From the NCBI RefSeq assembly GCF_014649695.1, contig NZ_BMTN01000002.1, forward strand, positions 558,001 through 622,000: a stretch of DNA of 64,000 nt, given 5' to 3'. This document shows, one piece after another, positions 1-8,622 of the stretch. This stretch comes from Streptomyces kurssanovii. Its GTDB lineage: Bacteria; Actinomycetota; Actinomycetes; Streptomycetales; Streptomycetaceae. The translations under genes and the position numbers were made by a program. The notes under the pieces were generated by a model. The model did not search any database, had not been told where the DNA came from, and saw only the letters and a program-made list of their open reading frames with translations. The stretch's first letter is position 1. The number at the start of each line of letters is the position of its first letter.

Positions 1-1
1 G

Positions 2-247
2 CAGGCCGCCTGGCGTTCCGCCGGGGTCTCGCTGCCGCGCACCACATACACCCAGATCAACGCCGGCGCGCGGGTGCCCCGTTCCCAACTCGCGCCCGGT
101 GACCTGGTCTTCTTCTACTCCGGCGTCTCGCACGTCGGCCTCTACATCGGCGGCGGGCAGATGATCCACGCCCCGCGTCCCGGTGCCCCGGTGCGGGTCG
201 CGCCGATCGACCAGATGCCGTTCGCCGGAGCGACCCGACCCGCGTGA
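2..247 (+). CDS. NlpC/P60 family peptidoglycan hydrolase, C-terminal fragment
   Basis: The window opens inside this gene; the frame beginning at base 2 stays open to a TGA at 245-247. About 81 residues of the C-terminal part of an NlpC/P60 cysteine peptidase are visible. The landmarks are the block LAPGDLVFFYSGVSHVGLYI, with the family's GDLVFF strand and the catalytic histidine of SHVGLYIG, followed by MIHAPRPG. The catalytic cysteine and any N-terminal anchor lie upstream of the window. Such enzymes cut gamma-D-Glu-diaminopimelate or related bonds in peptidoglycan outside the cytoplasm. The family call is firm; the specific role cannot be read from the fragment. Confidence 0.85.
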   Translation, partial: QAAWRSAGVSLPRTTYTQINAGARVPRSQLAPGDLVFFYSGVSHVGLYIGGGQMIHAPRPGAPVRVAPIDQMPFAGATRPA

Positions 248-347
248 CCCAGGCCGGGCACGGCCCGGCATCAATCCGGTTGCCCGTTCCCCGGGCCGGT
301 GCCTCGATCCCGGGTCACGTTCCAGCCCCGACCAGCAGGAGCCGTAC

Positions 348-1100
348 ATGGACCTCGACGTCCAGAACTATGTGCGCACGCTCGCACTCCGCTCACGGGG
401 CCACGTACGTGTGGGCCCCTTCACGGTGCGCTACAACGCCGACCGGCCCGTCCCGCCCGTCAATTACGCCGTCCCCGACCACGCCGCCAGCCCGACGGCG
501 GACGACATCGAGGCGCTCGTCGAGGTGTTCCGCGAGAAGGACCGGCTGCCGCGTCTGGAATTCCTGCCGTCCTGTGCGCCGGACGTCGAACCCGCCCTGC
601 TGGCGGCCGGTTTCACGGTCGAGCGCCGCGCACCGCTGATCGCCTGCTCCCCCGACGCGCTCGTGACTCCGCCGGTACCCGGGATCACCTTCACCGTCGT
701 GTCGGACGAGGCCGGTTGCCGGGCCGCGGCCGGGGTGCAGCATGCGGTACACGGCTTCGAGGGCGAGGCGACGGACGGCGAGGTCGGCGCGCTGCGCAGC
801 GTCGTGGAGGGCGGCGGGGTCGCGGCCCTCGCCACGGACGACACCGACGGCACCCCGGTCGCTGCCGGCGGCTGCTCCGCCCCGGTCGACGGTCTCTGCG
901 AACTGACGGGGCTCGCGGTCGCCGCGACCCACCGCCGCAGGGGCATCGGCGCGGCGTTCTCCGCGTTCCTGACCGCGAAGGCCTTCGACGCCGGCTGCCG
1001 GACCGTGTGGCTGGAGCCCGGCGACCCGGACGTCGAACGGGTCTACGCCGCCGTCGGCTACGTCCGGGTCGGCGACAAGACCGACATGTCCCTGACCTGA
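348..1100 (+). CDS. GNAT-family N-acetyltransferase
   Basis: The product is 250 residues. The chosen start is the ATG at 348, which has an AGGAG ribosome site about 8 bases upstream; the frame is open further upstream but overlaps the preceding gene and lacks a good site. The C-terminal half carries the acetyl-CoA signature: LTGLAVAATHRRRGIGAAFS contains the R/Q-x-x-G-x-G/A loop, followed by a helix and the VYAAVGYVRVGDKTDM end seen in GNAT proteins. The N-terminal half is less conserved and probably binds substrate, which I cannot name. It converges with the response regulator gene, and both stop codons lie in one small hairpin. Confidence 0.8.
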   Translation: MDLDVQNYVRTLALRSRGHVRVGPFTVRYNADRPVPPVNYAVPDHAASPTADDIEALVEVFREKDRLPRLEFLPSCAPDVEPALLAAGFTVERRAPLIACSPDALVTPPVPGITFTVVSDEAGCRAAAGVQHAVHGFEGEATDGEVGALRSVVEGGGVAALATDDTDGTPVAAGGCSAPVDGLCELTGLAVAATHRRRGIGAAFSAFLTAKAFDAGCRTVWLEPGDPDVERVYAAVGYVRVGDKTDMSLT

Positions 1101-1119
1101 CGCGGCGACCTGCGCGTCA
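1098..1119. terminator. small bidirectional hairpin containing both stop codons
   Basis: The arms TGACGCG and CGCGTCA (7 bp, perfect) enclose an 8-base loop. The TGA of the plus-strand acetyltransferase gene is the first three bases, and the complement of the minus-strand response regulator stop is the last three. It is probably a compact shared end signal; no T-run follows. Confidence 0.45.
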
Positions 1120-1806
1120 CACCAGGCGGCGTGCCGTCGCCCACCGGGTGAGCTCGTGCCGGTTGGACAGCTGAAGCTTGCGCAGCACCGCGGACACGTG
1201 CGACTCGACCGTCTTCACCGAGATGAAGAGCTGCTTGGCGATCTCCTTGTACGCGTATCCGCGCGCGATGAGCCGCAGCACCTCCCGCTCCCGCTGCGTC
1301 AGCCGGTCCAGGTCCTCGTCGACCGGCGGCGCGTCCGTCGAGGCGAAGGCGTCCAGCACGAAACCGGCCAGCCGCGGCGAGAACACCGCGTCGCCGTCCT
1401 GCACCCGGAAGATCGAGTCGACCAGGTCGGTGCCTGTGATCGTCTTGGTGACGTAGCCACGGGCGCCGCCGCGGATGACGCCGATCACGTCCTCCGCCGC
1501 GTCGGACACCGACAGCGCCAGGAACCGCACCGGGTTCTCCGCCGCCGCCATCAACGAGGCGCAGCGGCGCAGCACCTCGACCCCGCCGCCACCGGGCAGG
1601 TGCACGTCGAGGAGAACGACCTCGGGGCGGGTCGCCGTGATCACGGTGACCGCCTGGTCGACGTCGGCGGCCTCCCCGACGACCTCGACGCCCGTGCTCT
1701 CGGTCTGTCCGATCTCGGCCTGCACTCCCGTGCGGAACATCCGGTGGTCGTCGACGAGTACGACCCGCACCCGACGCTCTGTGGTCTCTCCGGCCGCCTC
1801 GGTCAT
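1117..1806 (-). CDS. LuxR/NarL-family response regulator, partner of the PspC-domain kinase
   Basis: The product is 229 residues. An N-terminal receiver domain has the acidic pair VDD near residues 18-20, the phospho-acceptor Asp67 in LLDVHLPGG, and the conserved Lys in YVTKTIT. A LuxR-type helix-turn-helix occupies about residues 165-222 (LTQREREVLRLIARGYAYKE, then SVKTVESHVSAVLRKL). Its ATG overlaps the stop of the upstream kinase gene in an ATGA arrangement, so the two are translationally coupled and form one two-component system. The targets are unknown; the divergent PspC gene is an obvious candidate. Confidence 0.9.
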   Translation of the reverse strand: MTEAAGETTERRVRVVLVDDHRMFRTGVQAEIGQTESTGVEVVGEAADVDQAVTVITATRPEVVLLDVHLPGGGGVEVLRRCASLMAAAENPVRFLALSVSDAAEDVIGVIRGGARGYVTKTITGTDLVDSIFRVQDGDAVFSPRLAGFVLDAFASTDAPPVDEDLDRLTQREREVLRLIARGYAYKEIAKQLFISVKTVESHVSAVLRKLQLSNRHELTRWATARRLV

Positions 1807-3092
1807 CCGTCCGCCCTCTCCATCTCGAGCTCCACTTCCGTGCCCCCTCCGGGCACGGAGCGCAGTCGTGCCGTCCCGCCGTTGCGCTGCATACGCCCGA
1901 TGATCGACTCCCTGACGCCCATCCGGTCCTCCGGTACGGCGTCCAGGTCGAATCCCGGCCCCCGGTCCCGTACGGACACGAAGACCGTACGGCCCTCGAC
2001 CTCCGCGTACACCTGCACCGCCCCTCCCGCGCCACCGTACTTGGCGGCGTTGACCATCGCTTCGCGGGCGGCCTGCATCTGTGCGCCCAGTTTGTCGTCG
2101 AGCGGGCAGTCGCCGACGACGACGACCTCGAGCGGGACCCCGTGCTTGTCCTCGACCTCGGCGGCCGCCTTCTTGACCGCCTCCGCGAGGGTGTCGGGCT
2201 CCTCGTCCTCGTCCTTGCCGGTGCCCTCCGGCTTGTAGAGCCAGTTTCGCAGCTCACGCTCCTGGGCGCGGGCGAGCCGGCGCACCTCACCGGCGTCGGC
2301 GGCGTTCCGCTGGATCAGGGTCAGGGTGTGCAGGACGGAGTCGTGGACGTGGGCGGCCACCTCCGCCCGCTCCTGGGCCCGGATACGCATGGTCCGCTCC
2401 TCGGAGAGGTCCTGCGTCATCCGCACCAGCCACGGTCCCGCGAGCAGGGCGACACCGGCGATGACCGCGACCGCGGCGGTCAGCACATTGCCGAGCTGGG
2501 CGGCCGAGCCGCGGACGACCATGAAGACGGTCAGGCCCATGCCGACGAGGGCGACTCCGGCCAGCGCCCTGGCCAGCTGGAGCAGCCGCCGCCGGCGGCC
2601 CACGTCGGTCCAGCGGGCGCGGCGGGCGTTGTCCGCCTGTCGCCAGACCAGGACAACACCCGCGCCGATGAGCAGCGTCGGCCAGACGTAGCGGTTGCTG
2701 CCGCGCATGTCGACGTTGCCGACGAAGACCGCGGCCCCGAAAAGCAGGGCGATCATCGCGAACAGCTGGCCCTTGTCCGGCTTGCGCAGCCGGCGGCGCC
2801 CGTCAGGCGTCGTCTCGAACACCGAGCGCGGTTCCGCCGCCCTGCCGCCGACCCCGAGGGGGACGACGATCCAGAACACCGCGTAGAGCACCGCGCCCAG
2901 GCCGTCCGCGAGGAACAGCCCGAGGAAGACCAGGCGCACCCAGACGACCGGCAGCCCCAGATGCCCGGCCAGTCCGCGTGCCACACCGCCGAGCATCCGC
3001 CCGTCGGCGCTGCGGTACAGCTTGCGCAGAGCCGGCTCCTCCGGCAGCGGGATGCGCGAGGGGCCGGTGGTTCCGGGCGTGGCGACTGGCAT
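1803..3092 (-). CDS. PspC-domain sensor histidine kinase
   Basis: The product is 429 residues. The N-terminus (about residues 22-80) is a PspC domain: LYRSADGRMLGGVARGLAGH followed by a membrane segment ending in WIVVPLG. Further membrane segments follow up to about residue 225. A HisKA_3 dimerisation helix carries the phospho-acceptor in AAHVHDSVLHTL, and the C-terminus is a HATPase_c domain with an N-box in AREAMVNAAKYGG and a G-box in DRGPGFDLDAV. PspC proteins are linked to envelope stress, so a membrane-condition sensor is a reasonable inference. It starts at an ATG, is transcribed divergently from another PspC gene, and is coupled to the regulator gene downstream. Confidence 0.9.
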   Translation of the reverse strand: MPVATPGTTGPSRIPLPEEPALRKLYRSADGRMLGGVARGLAGHLGLPVVWVRLVFLGLFLADGLGAVLYAVFWIVVPLGVGGRAAEPRSVFETTPDGRRRLRKPDKGQLFAMIALLFGAAVFVGNVDMRGSNRYVWPTLLIGAGVVLVWRQADNARRARWTDVGRRRRLLQLARALAGVALVGMGLTVFMVVRGSAAQLGNVLTAAVAVIAGVALLAGPWLVRMTQDLSEERTMRIRAQERAEVAAHVHDSVLHTLTLIQRNAADAGEVRRLARAQERELRNWLYKPEGTGKDEDEEPDTLAEAVKKAAAEVEDKHGVPLEVVVVGDCPLDDKLGAQMQAAREAMVNAAKYGGAGGAVQVYAEVEGRTVFVSVRDRGPGFDLDAVPEDRMGVRESIIGRMQRNGGTARLRSVPGGGTEVELEMERADG

Positions 3093-3281
3093 GCACCGAT
3101 CGTCACACGGCGGAACGGGACGCGGTATCAGGGTCGTCCCCCAACCGTCCCTGATCCCCCGGGGATCCCGGGGGACCTCCTTGCTCGGACGCCGTCCCGA
3201 GGAGGCTCAGGGACGGAAATCAGGGAACGGCCAGGGTCGCCGCGGCTCCCGCCCGACCCCCCGGCCCGTCACCATGGACCC

Positions 3282-4559
3282 ATGACAGAGCAGCCGACCG
3301 TCCCGCCCCCCGAGGCACCCCAGCTGCGCCGCTCCCCGCACCACAAGGTGGTGGCCGGTGTCTGCGGCGGACTGGGCCGCTACTGCGACGTGGACCCGGT
3401 GATCTTCCGGATCGCCGTCGGCGTGCTCTCGGTGACCGGCGGAATCGGGCTGATCTTCTACGGCTTCGCCTGGCTGCTGGTCCCCTCGGAGGACGACGAG
3501 GAGAACGAGTTCCGCCGGCTGCTGTCCGGCCGGGTCGACGGCGCGTCGCTCACCGCCGTGCTCCTCGCGCTGATCGGCTGCGGGATCTTCCTCTCCATGC
3601 TGGGCAACGACAGCGCCCTCTCCTTCGCCGCGCTGCTGTCGCTGGCGGTCACCGGAGCGGCCGTGTGGTCCCAGCGCCGACGGCTCGCCACGACCGAAGG
3701 CGCGCCGATGGACACCGCGACGGCGCACACGGTCGCGGAGGCCCCTCCGGAGACCAAGGCCCCGCCGGCGCCGGAGAGCCCTTCCTGGTGGCGCGACCCG
3801 ATCGTCAAGGACGGCACGACCGGCCCGGTGCCGACCGGCTATCTGTGGGGCCCCGACTCGGCGGTGGAGGAGGTCTCGGCGCCGCACGGCCGGGGCGGAC
3901 GGGGAGAGGTGCCTCCGCACAGCCGCGGTCCGCGGGGGATCGGCGGCGCGGTCTTCCTCCTGGCGCTCGTGGCGGGCGGGCTGGGGACGGGACTGAGCTG
4001 GGAGGGGCAACCCCTGGGCACCGCCCTGCAGATCGGGCTGGTGGCCGCGCTGTCGGTGTTCGGGCTCGGCCTGCTGGTCAGCGCCCTACTGGGCCGCACG
4101 GGCTTCGGCACGATCCTGTTGACCCTGGTCACGGCCGGGCTGCTCGCGGGCGCCTCGGCGCTGCCGAAGGACATCGGTACGAGCTGGGGCGAGCAGGACT
4201 GGCGGCCGGCGTCGGTCACCGCCGTCGAGCCGCTCTACGAGCTGGGCACCGGGGTCGGCACCCTCGACCTGTCCACGCTCTCCGTCCCCGCGGGCGAGGC
4301 GGTGGCGACACGGGCCGAGATCGGGGCGGGGCAGCTCAAGGTCGTGCTGCCGAAGGACGCGACGGTGAAGCTGGACGCCGAGGTGGGCGTCGGCGACGTC
4401 CGGCTCCCCGGGGACACCCCGAACGACATCGACGTCGGCCCGAGCCAGGACCGCCGGCGCACGCTGCCGCCGCCCGCCGGGGCGGAGCCGGCGGGCACGC
4501 TGGAACTCACGCTGGAAGTAGGCATCGGACAGGTGGAGGTGACCCGTGCAGCGTCATGA
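3282..4559 (+). CDS. PspC-domain membrane protein
   Basis: The product is 425 residues from the ATG at 3282. The PspC domain is at about residues 14-70: LRRSPHHKVVAGVCGGLGRY followed by a hydrophobic segment ending in AWLLVPSEDD. Hydrophobic helices recur at about 85-120 and at 215-295. The last 130 residues form a soluble domain rich in short beta stretches (VEPLYELGTGVGTLDL and similar), resembling the repeating glycine-led strands of bacterial DUF2154/LiaF-like C-terminal domains; that last comparison is an inference. It faces the PspC sensor kinase across a 190-bp divergent region, so joint control by that two-component system is likely. Confidence 0.8.
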   Translation: MTEQPTVPPPEAPQLRRSPHHKVVAGVCGGLGRYCDVDPVIFRIAVGVLSVTGGIGLIFYGFAWLLVPSEDDEENEFRRLLSGRVDGASLTAVLLALIGCGIFLSMLGNDSALSFAALLSLAVTGAAVWSQRRRLATTEGAPMDTATAHTVAEAPPETKAPPAPESPSWWRDPIVKDGTTGPVPTGYLWGPDSAVEEVSAPHGRGGRGEVPPHSRGPRGIGGAVFLLALVAGGLGTGLSWEGQPLGTALQIGLVAALSVFGLGLLVSALLGRTGFGTILLTLVTAGLLAGASALPKDIGTSWGEQDWRPASVTAVEPLYELGTGVGTLDLSTLSVPAGEAVATRAEIGAGQLKVVLPKDATVKLDAEVGVGDVRLPGDTPNDIDVGPSQDRRRTLPPPAGAEPAGTLELTLEVGIGQVEVTRAAS

Positions 4560-4866
4560 GTCCGGTCATGGGGCCGTGCGCCACCGGGCGGACGGGCCCC
4601 GCCGCGAGTTCCGGCACGGCTTCCGTCCCGCGAGGTTCGTCGCGGGGCTGTGCGTACTGGCAGCGGCGCTGCTCTACGGCGGCGACGCGGGCGGCGCCTG
4701 GCACACGCCCTGGTGGGTGGCCTTCCCCGTGGTCCTCGGCGGCTTCTTCGTGGCGGGCCTGGTGGCCGCCGTCCACTACGGGGTGCGGCGCCGGGCCGCG
4801 ATCAGCGCGTCGAGGGAGAACAGGGAGGCACCCGCGAGCACCAGCGGCAGCCAGGCCATCAGGTAG
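4546..4866 (+). CDS. small membrane protein, tail-overlapping the DoxX gene
   Basis: The frame gives 106 residues from a GTG at 4546, preceded by GGAGG and overlapping the end of the PspC gene by 14 bases, so coupled translation is likely. The protein has two hydrophobic helices (roughly residues 31-46 and 55-77) joined by a short HTPWW loop, with basic ends. I do not recognise a named family. The last 91 bases are antisense to the 3' end of the convergent DoxX gene, so the final 30 residues have low-complexity composition. The gene is probably real on coupling and hydrophobic pattern, but the functional C-terminus may be short. Confidence 0.55.
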   Translation: MQRHESGHGAVRHRADGPRREFRHGFRPARFVAGLCVLAAALLYGGDAGGAWHTPWWVAFPVVLGGFFVAGLVAAVHYGVRRRAAISASRENREAPASTSGSQAIR

Positions 4867-5294
4867 GCGAGGTCGTTGCCGTAGTAGTACGGGTCCGTCT
4901 GCCAGCTCACCGTCAGCCACAGGCTCAGCGAGATCAGCGCGCCGCCCAGGGCGGCGAGCCGGGCCAGCAGTCCGATCAGGGTGCCGATGCCGACGGCCAC
5001 TTCACCAAAAGCGATGGCGTAGCCGAAGCCCTCCGGGTTCTTCAGCGCCAGATCGACGAGCGCCGGCACGGCGGACGAGTCGCGCACGGCGTTCATCATC
5101 TCGCCGATGGAGCCGGAGCCGGTCGCCGACATGAACGCGCTGTCGGTGAGTTTGTCGATGCCCGCGTAGATGAACGTGACGCCGAGGAAGACCCGCAGCG
5201 GCAGCAGTGCGTACCGGCCGGCCCGCTCCCTGAATCCGCGCGGTCCGTCGTCGAGCGACCCATGGTCCGCCGTCGCCCGATGAGTGTGTGTCAT
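4776..5294 (-). CDS. DoxX-family membrane protein
   Basis: The product is 172 residues with four predicted membrane helices. The DoxX pattern is clear: LRVFLGVTFIYAGIDKLTDS near residue 35, a central GFGYAIAFGEVAVGIGTLIG helix, and an aromatic WQTDPYYYGNDLAYLMAWLP stretch near the end. DoxX proteins are often associated with redox or thiosulfate metabolism, but many actinobacterial members are uncharacterised. It is a single gene with a divergent-looking upstream region (5295-5420) and overlaps the end of the small membrane protein gene on the other strand. Confidence 0.8.
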   Translation of the reverse strand: MTHTHRATADHGSLDDGPRGFRERAGRYALLPLRVFLGVTFIYAGIDKLTDSAFMSATGSGSIGEMMNAVRDSSAVPALVDLALKNPEGFGYAIAFGEVAVGIGTLIGLLARLAALGGALISLSLWLTVSWQTDPYYYGNDLAYLMAWLPLVLAGASLFSLDALIAARRRTP

Positions 5295-5420
5295 CGCTGG
5301 TCCCCGCCTTCAGTCGACCCGTCGCCCGACCATACGTACGGCGCGGCCGCGCCGCTCACCAGATTAGTCACAGACCTTGTGACACACGGGTCCCGCGACA
5401 CACGGGTGAACAGCGACGGG

Positions 5421-6686
5421 TCAGTAGGTCACTTCGATCAGGCAGCGGTTGCTCTCCACGCCGGCGGCCGTCACCACCTGCACGTCGACCTGCCCCGGTT
5501 CGACCTCCGCCGGCACCGGCACGGTGAGCACCGTGTCCGTCGGGTTGGCGAACCCGCCCGGTACGGGGATCAGCGGGACGTGCACGTGCACGGCCCCGAT
5601 GCGGACGACCATGCGGGCCAGCCGGTCGGGTGCGCCCGCGCCCGGCGGGACGAAGCCGGAGCCGCGGAGCTCGATGTCGTCGCCGGTACGGATGGGTCCG
5701 TCCAGGTCACCGGCCTCCCGCGCCCGCACCACCGACATCACCACGGGCCGGCCGCCCTCCGCGTACTTGGCCGCCAGGTACGTCGCCGCGGAGACGGCCA
5801 TCAGCAGGACGGCTCCCCACGGCAGCTCCGGCAGCTGCCCGGGGCCGCGCCCGAGCCGAACCAGCGTGTACGTCATGGCGGCGGCGCTCACCAGCACGTA
5901 CTGCACATCGGCGAAGGCGGCGCGGCCGTCGTCGTCGCAGACGAGGTCGCGGGGGTGGGGCCGGTCGGCCGGCACCTTCTGCAGCCGCTGCCCCTGGACG
6001 CGCACGGCGACGACCCGGCGCACCAGCACGGCGACCGCGCAGACCAGGGCGAGGACGGTCAGCAGGCCGGCGCCCCGGCCGAGGGCGAGGCCGCCGACGA
6101 GGCGGTCGCGGTCGGCGGGCGCGGAGGACCATGCCTGCTGCAGCGCGAGGACGAGCACCGCGTAGCAGACGACCAGCACCCAGACGGTGGCGACGGAACG
6201 TGAGGTGGAGAGCCGGTTGTCCTCCCCGGCCAGCGGCGCGAGGATCCCGCCGCGCGCCCGGTGGGCATGGGCCCCGGCGGTGAGAGCACCGGCGACGGCC
6301 AGCGCGGCGAGCAGCCCCGCCGTACGGGCGCCGGTCCAGCCCGCGCCCATGGCGGTCACCAGCTGGACGGTGGCGAGGACACCGAAGCAGGCCCACACGG
6401 CGACCAGCGAGCGCAGCCTGAGCCGGCGCAGCCGGGAGCCGTCCGCCTCCCGGCCGCGGTCGGAGACCGTACGGGCGGCCTGCGTCAGCTCGTCCGACAC
6501 CCACTGGCGCGAGGCGCCGGGCGAGTGGGCCACGCCCGCAGGCAGTCCCTGGCCGGCTGCGAACTCCTCGCGCAGGCCGACGAATTCGGCCACCGCACGC
6601 CGGTGGCTCTCGCGCGCGCCGTGCACGCACTCGTCGCACCGTCCCGCTTCCTGCACCGCCACGACCGAACGCCACCTCTCACGCAT
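5421..6686 (-). CDS. conserved multi-spanning membrane protein with IPT/TIG-like C-terminal domain
   Basis: The product is 421 residues if the ATG at 6686 is used; a longer TTG-initiated form from 6734 is possible, and neither start has a strong ribosome site. The N-terminus has a Cys pair (GRCDECVHG), then a cytoplasmic region and about six hydrophobic helices between residues 90 and 310. The last 95 residues form a beta-rich domain (DDIELRGSGFVPPG, then VEPGQVDVQVVTAAGVESN) reminiscent of an IPT/TIG immunoglobulin-like fold. I do not know a function. It stands alone between the DoxX gene and guaA. Confidence 0.7.
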   Translation of the reverse strand: MRERWRSVVAVQEAGRCDECVHGARESHRRAVAEFVGLREEFAAGQGLPAGVAHSPGASRQWVSDELTQAARTVSDRGREADGSRLRRLRLRSLVAVWACFGVLATVQLVTAMGAGWTGARTAGLLAALAVAGALTAGAHAHRARGGILAPLAGEDNRLSTSRSVATVWVLVVCYAVLVLALQQAWSSAPADRDRLVGGLALGRGAGLLTVLALVCAVAVLVRRVVAVRVQGQRLQKVPADRPHPRDLVCDDDGRAAFADVQYVLVSAAAMTYTLVRLGRGPGQLPELPWGAVLLMAVSAATYLAAKYAEGGRPVVMSVVRAREAGDLDGPIRTGDDIELRGSGFVPPGAGAPDRLARMVVRIGAVHVHVPLIPVPGGFANPTDTVLTVPVPAEVEPGQVDVQVVTAAGVESNRCLIEVTY

Positions 6687-6842
6687 CAGGAAGAACAACC
6701 GCCCTGTGACGCATGGGAATTGTGCCGCACGCAAGCCGCCGCCACCCCGATGGCCGAGGCCAGGGCGGGTGAATCACGACCTCGCCGTGTTGACGCCACC
6801 TCGCCGGTCGGCGCCACGTCTTCGGACCACGGCCGGAACGAC

Positions 6843-6876
6843 GACGCCGCCGCTCGGACGAACGAGCGACGGCGTC
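6843..6876 (-). terminator. guaA terminator
   Basis: An inverted repeat with 14-bp arms and one mismatch (6843-6856 against 6863-6876) and a 6-base loop lies about 20 bases beyond the guaA stop codon. There is no long T-run, which is usual in high-G+C actinobacteria. Confidence 0.65.
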
Positions 6877-6897
6877 GGCGTTGAAGTCGGGGAGATG

Positions 6898-8493
6898 TCA
6901 CTCCCACTCGATGGTGCCCGGCGGCTTGCTCGTCACGTCGAGGACCACGCGGTTCACGTCCGCGACCTCGTTGGTGATCCGCGTCGAGATCTTCGCCAGC
7001 ACCTCGTACGGCATCCGCGTCCAGTCCGCCGTCATCGCGTCCTCGGACGAGACCGGGCGCAGCACGATCGGGTGGCCGTAGGTGCGGCCGTCGCCCTGGA
7101 CGCCGACGCTGCGGACGTCGGCGAGCAGCACCACGGGGCACTGCCAGATGTCGCGGTCGAGACCGGCCGCCGTGAGCTCCTCGCGGGCGATCGCGTCGGC
7201 CTCGCGGAGCAGGTCGAGCCGCTCACGCGTGACCTCGCCGACGATGCGGATGCCCAGACCCGGTCCCGGGAAGGGCTGGCGCTGGACGATCTCGTCCGGC
7301 AGGCCGAGCTCCTGGCCGACCATGCGGACCTCGTCCTTGAACAGCTTGCGCAGCGGCTCGACGAGCTCGAACTCGAGGTCCTCCGGCAGACCGCCCACAT
7401 TGTGGTGCGACTTGATGTTGGCGGTGCCGGTACCGCCGCCGGACTCGACGACGTCCGGGTAGAGCGTGCCCTGGACGAGGAACGCGACGTCCTCGCCGCC
7501 CGCGGCCTCGGCCACGATCTCGGCCTGCGCCTGCTCGAAGACCCGGATGAACTCGCGCCCGATGATCTTGCGCTTCTCCTCGGGGTCGGAGACCCCGGCC
7601 AGCGCCTCGAGGAAACGGTCCGCCGCGTCGACGACCTTCAGCTGGACGCCGGTGGCGGCGACGAAGTCCTTCTCGACCTGCTCCGTCTCGCCCTTACGCA
7701 TCAGACCGTGGTCGACGTACACGCAGGTGAGCTGGGAGCCGATGGCCTTCTGCACGAGTGCCGCAGCGACCGCGGAGTCCACACCGCCGGACAGACCGCA
7801 GATCGCGCGCTTGGTGCCGACCTGCGCGCGGATGGCCTCGATCTGCTCGTCGATGACGTTGCCCGTGGTCCAGTTCGGCTCGATGCCGGCACCGCGGTAG
7901 AGGAAGTGCTCGAGGACCTGCTGGCCGTAGGTGGAGTGCATCACCTCGGGGTGGTGCTGCACGCCGTACAGCTTCTTCTCGTCGTTCTCGAAGGCGGCGA
8001 CCGGCACCACGTCGGTGGACGCGGTGACCGTGAAGCCCTCGGGAGCGGCGGAGCAGGCGTCACCGTGCGACATCCACACCGACTGCTCGTCCGGGGTGCC
8101 CTCGAAGAGCGTCGAGCCGCTCTTGGAGACATGGAGGTCCGTGCGGCCGTACTCACGCGCGCCGGTGTTGTCGACGGTGCCGCCGAGCGTCGTCGCCATC
8201 AGCTGGAAGCCGTAGCACATGCCGAAGACGGGGACCCCGGCCTCGAAGATCGCGCGGTCAAGGCGCGGGGCGCCCTCCGCGTAGACCGAGGAGGGACCAC
8301 CGGAGAGGATGATCGCCCGCGGCTTCTTGGCCAGCATCTCGGCCACCGGCATGGTGGACGGGACGATCTCGCTGTAGACCCGGGCCTCACGGACGCGGCG
8401 GGCGATGAGCTGGGCGTACTGGGCACCGAAGTCGACAACGAGGACTACGTCCGGGTTGGAGTGGTCGGCTGCGGCGGAGGGTGCTGCTGGCAC
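6898..8493 (-). CDS. guaA: GMP synthase (glutamine-hydrolysing)
   Basis: The product is 531 residues and converts XMP to GMP with ATP and glutamine, the last step of GMP synthesis. The class I glutamine amidotransferase domain occupies about residues 10-210, with the catalytic Cys in [13 protein letters not shown] and the His-x-Glu in QHHPEV. The ATP-pyrophosphatase domain follows, with the P-loop in [17 protein letters not shown], then the dimerisation domain ending in KPPGTIEWE, the usual GuaA C-terminus. The start is a GTG at 8493 with a GGAAGG site upstream. It lies divergent to the chorismate mutase leader, and a TAGAAT -10 element sits about 43 bases upstream of the start. Confidence 0.97.
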   Translation of the reverse strand: MPAAPSAAADHSNPDVVLVVDFGAQYAQLIARRVREARVYSEIVPSTMPVAEMLAKKPRAIILSGGPSSVYAEGAPRLDRAIFEAGVPVFGMCYGFQLMATTLGGTVDNTGAREYGRTDLHVSKSGSTLFEGTPDEQSVWMSHGDACSAAPEGFTVTASTDVVPVAAFENDEKKLYGVQHHPEVMHSTYGQQVLEHFLYRGAGIEPNWTTGNVIDEQIEAIRAQVGTKRAICGLSGGVDSAVAAALVQKAIGSQLTCVYVDHGLMRKGETEQVEKDFVAATGVQLKVVDAADRFLEALAGVSDPEEKRKIIGREFIRVFEQAQAEIVAEAAGGEDVAFLVQGTLYPDVVESGGGTGTANIKSHHNVGGLPEDLEFELVEPLRKLFKDEVRMVGQELGLPDEIVQRQPFPGPGLGIRIVGEVTRERLDLLREADAIAREELTAAGLDRDIWQCPVVLLADVRSVGVQGDGRTYGHPIVLRPVSSEDAMTADWTRMPYEVLAKISTRITNEVADVNRVVLDVTSKPPGTIEWE

Positions 8494-8535
8494 TGGTGGC
8501 GGCCTTCCGGCGGGGAGAGAGGGTCTGCTTTGTCG

Positions 8536-8541
8536 ATTCTA
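8536..8541 (-). promoter_or_regulatory. candidate guaA -10 element
   Basis: On the minus strand this reads TAGAAT, a close match to the housekeeping sigma -10 hexamer, and it predicts transcription starting about 35 bases before the guaA GTG. The matching -35 (GGAAGG) is weak. No purine riboswitch fold was seen in the short leader. Confidence 0.5.
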
Positions 8542-8585
8542 CCGGCGTGCCGGAGATCCCTTCCGTCTCACCATCCGAACCCGGT

Positions 8586-8616
8586 TTGCCCGGCGCCGCC
8601 GGGCCGGGTCCATACT
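8586..8616 (+). promoter_or_regulatory. candidate promoter of the chorismate mutase leader
   Basis: TTGCCC (8586-8591) and CATACT (8611-8616) are separated by 19 bases. A start 6-8 bases after the -10 would fall at or next to the ATG at 8623, making the leader peptide transcript leaderless. This fits the absence of any ribosome-binding site before that ATG. Confidence 0.5.
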
Positions 8617-8622
8617 GGCCGC

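Noticed and set aside
183-347. Upstream extension of the acetyltransferase gene
   Set aside because: It overlaps the NlpC/P60 gene, has no ribosome site, and its composition is that of a shadow frame; the ATG at 348 is better.
3151-3176. G+C-rich near-palindrome in the PspC divergent region as an operator
   Set aside because: The symmetry around GGGATCCC is imperfect and consists mostly of C and G runs, common by chance in this DNA.
8494-8622. Guanine or other purine riboswitch ahead of guaA
   Set aside because: A TAGAAT -10 places the start about 35 bases before the gene, leaving no room for an aptamer, and no such fold was found.
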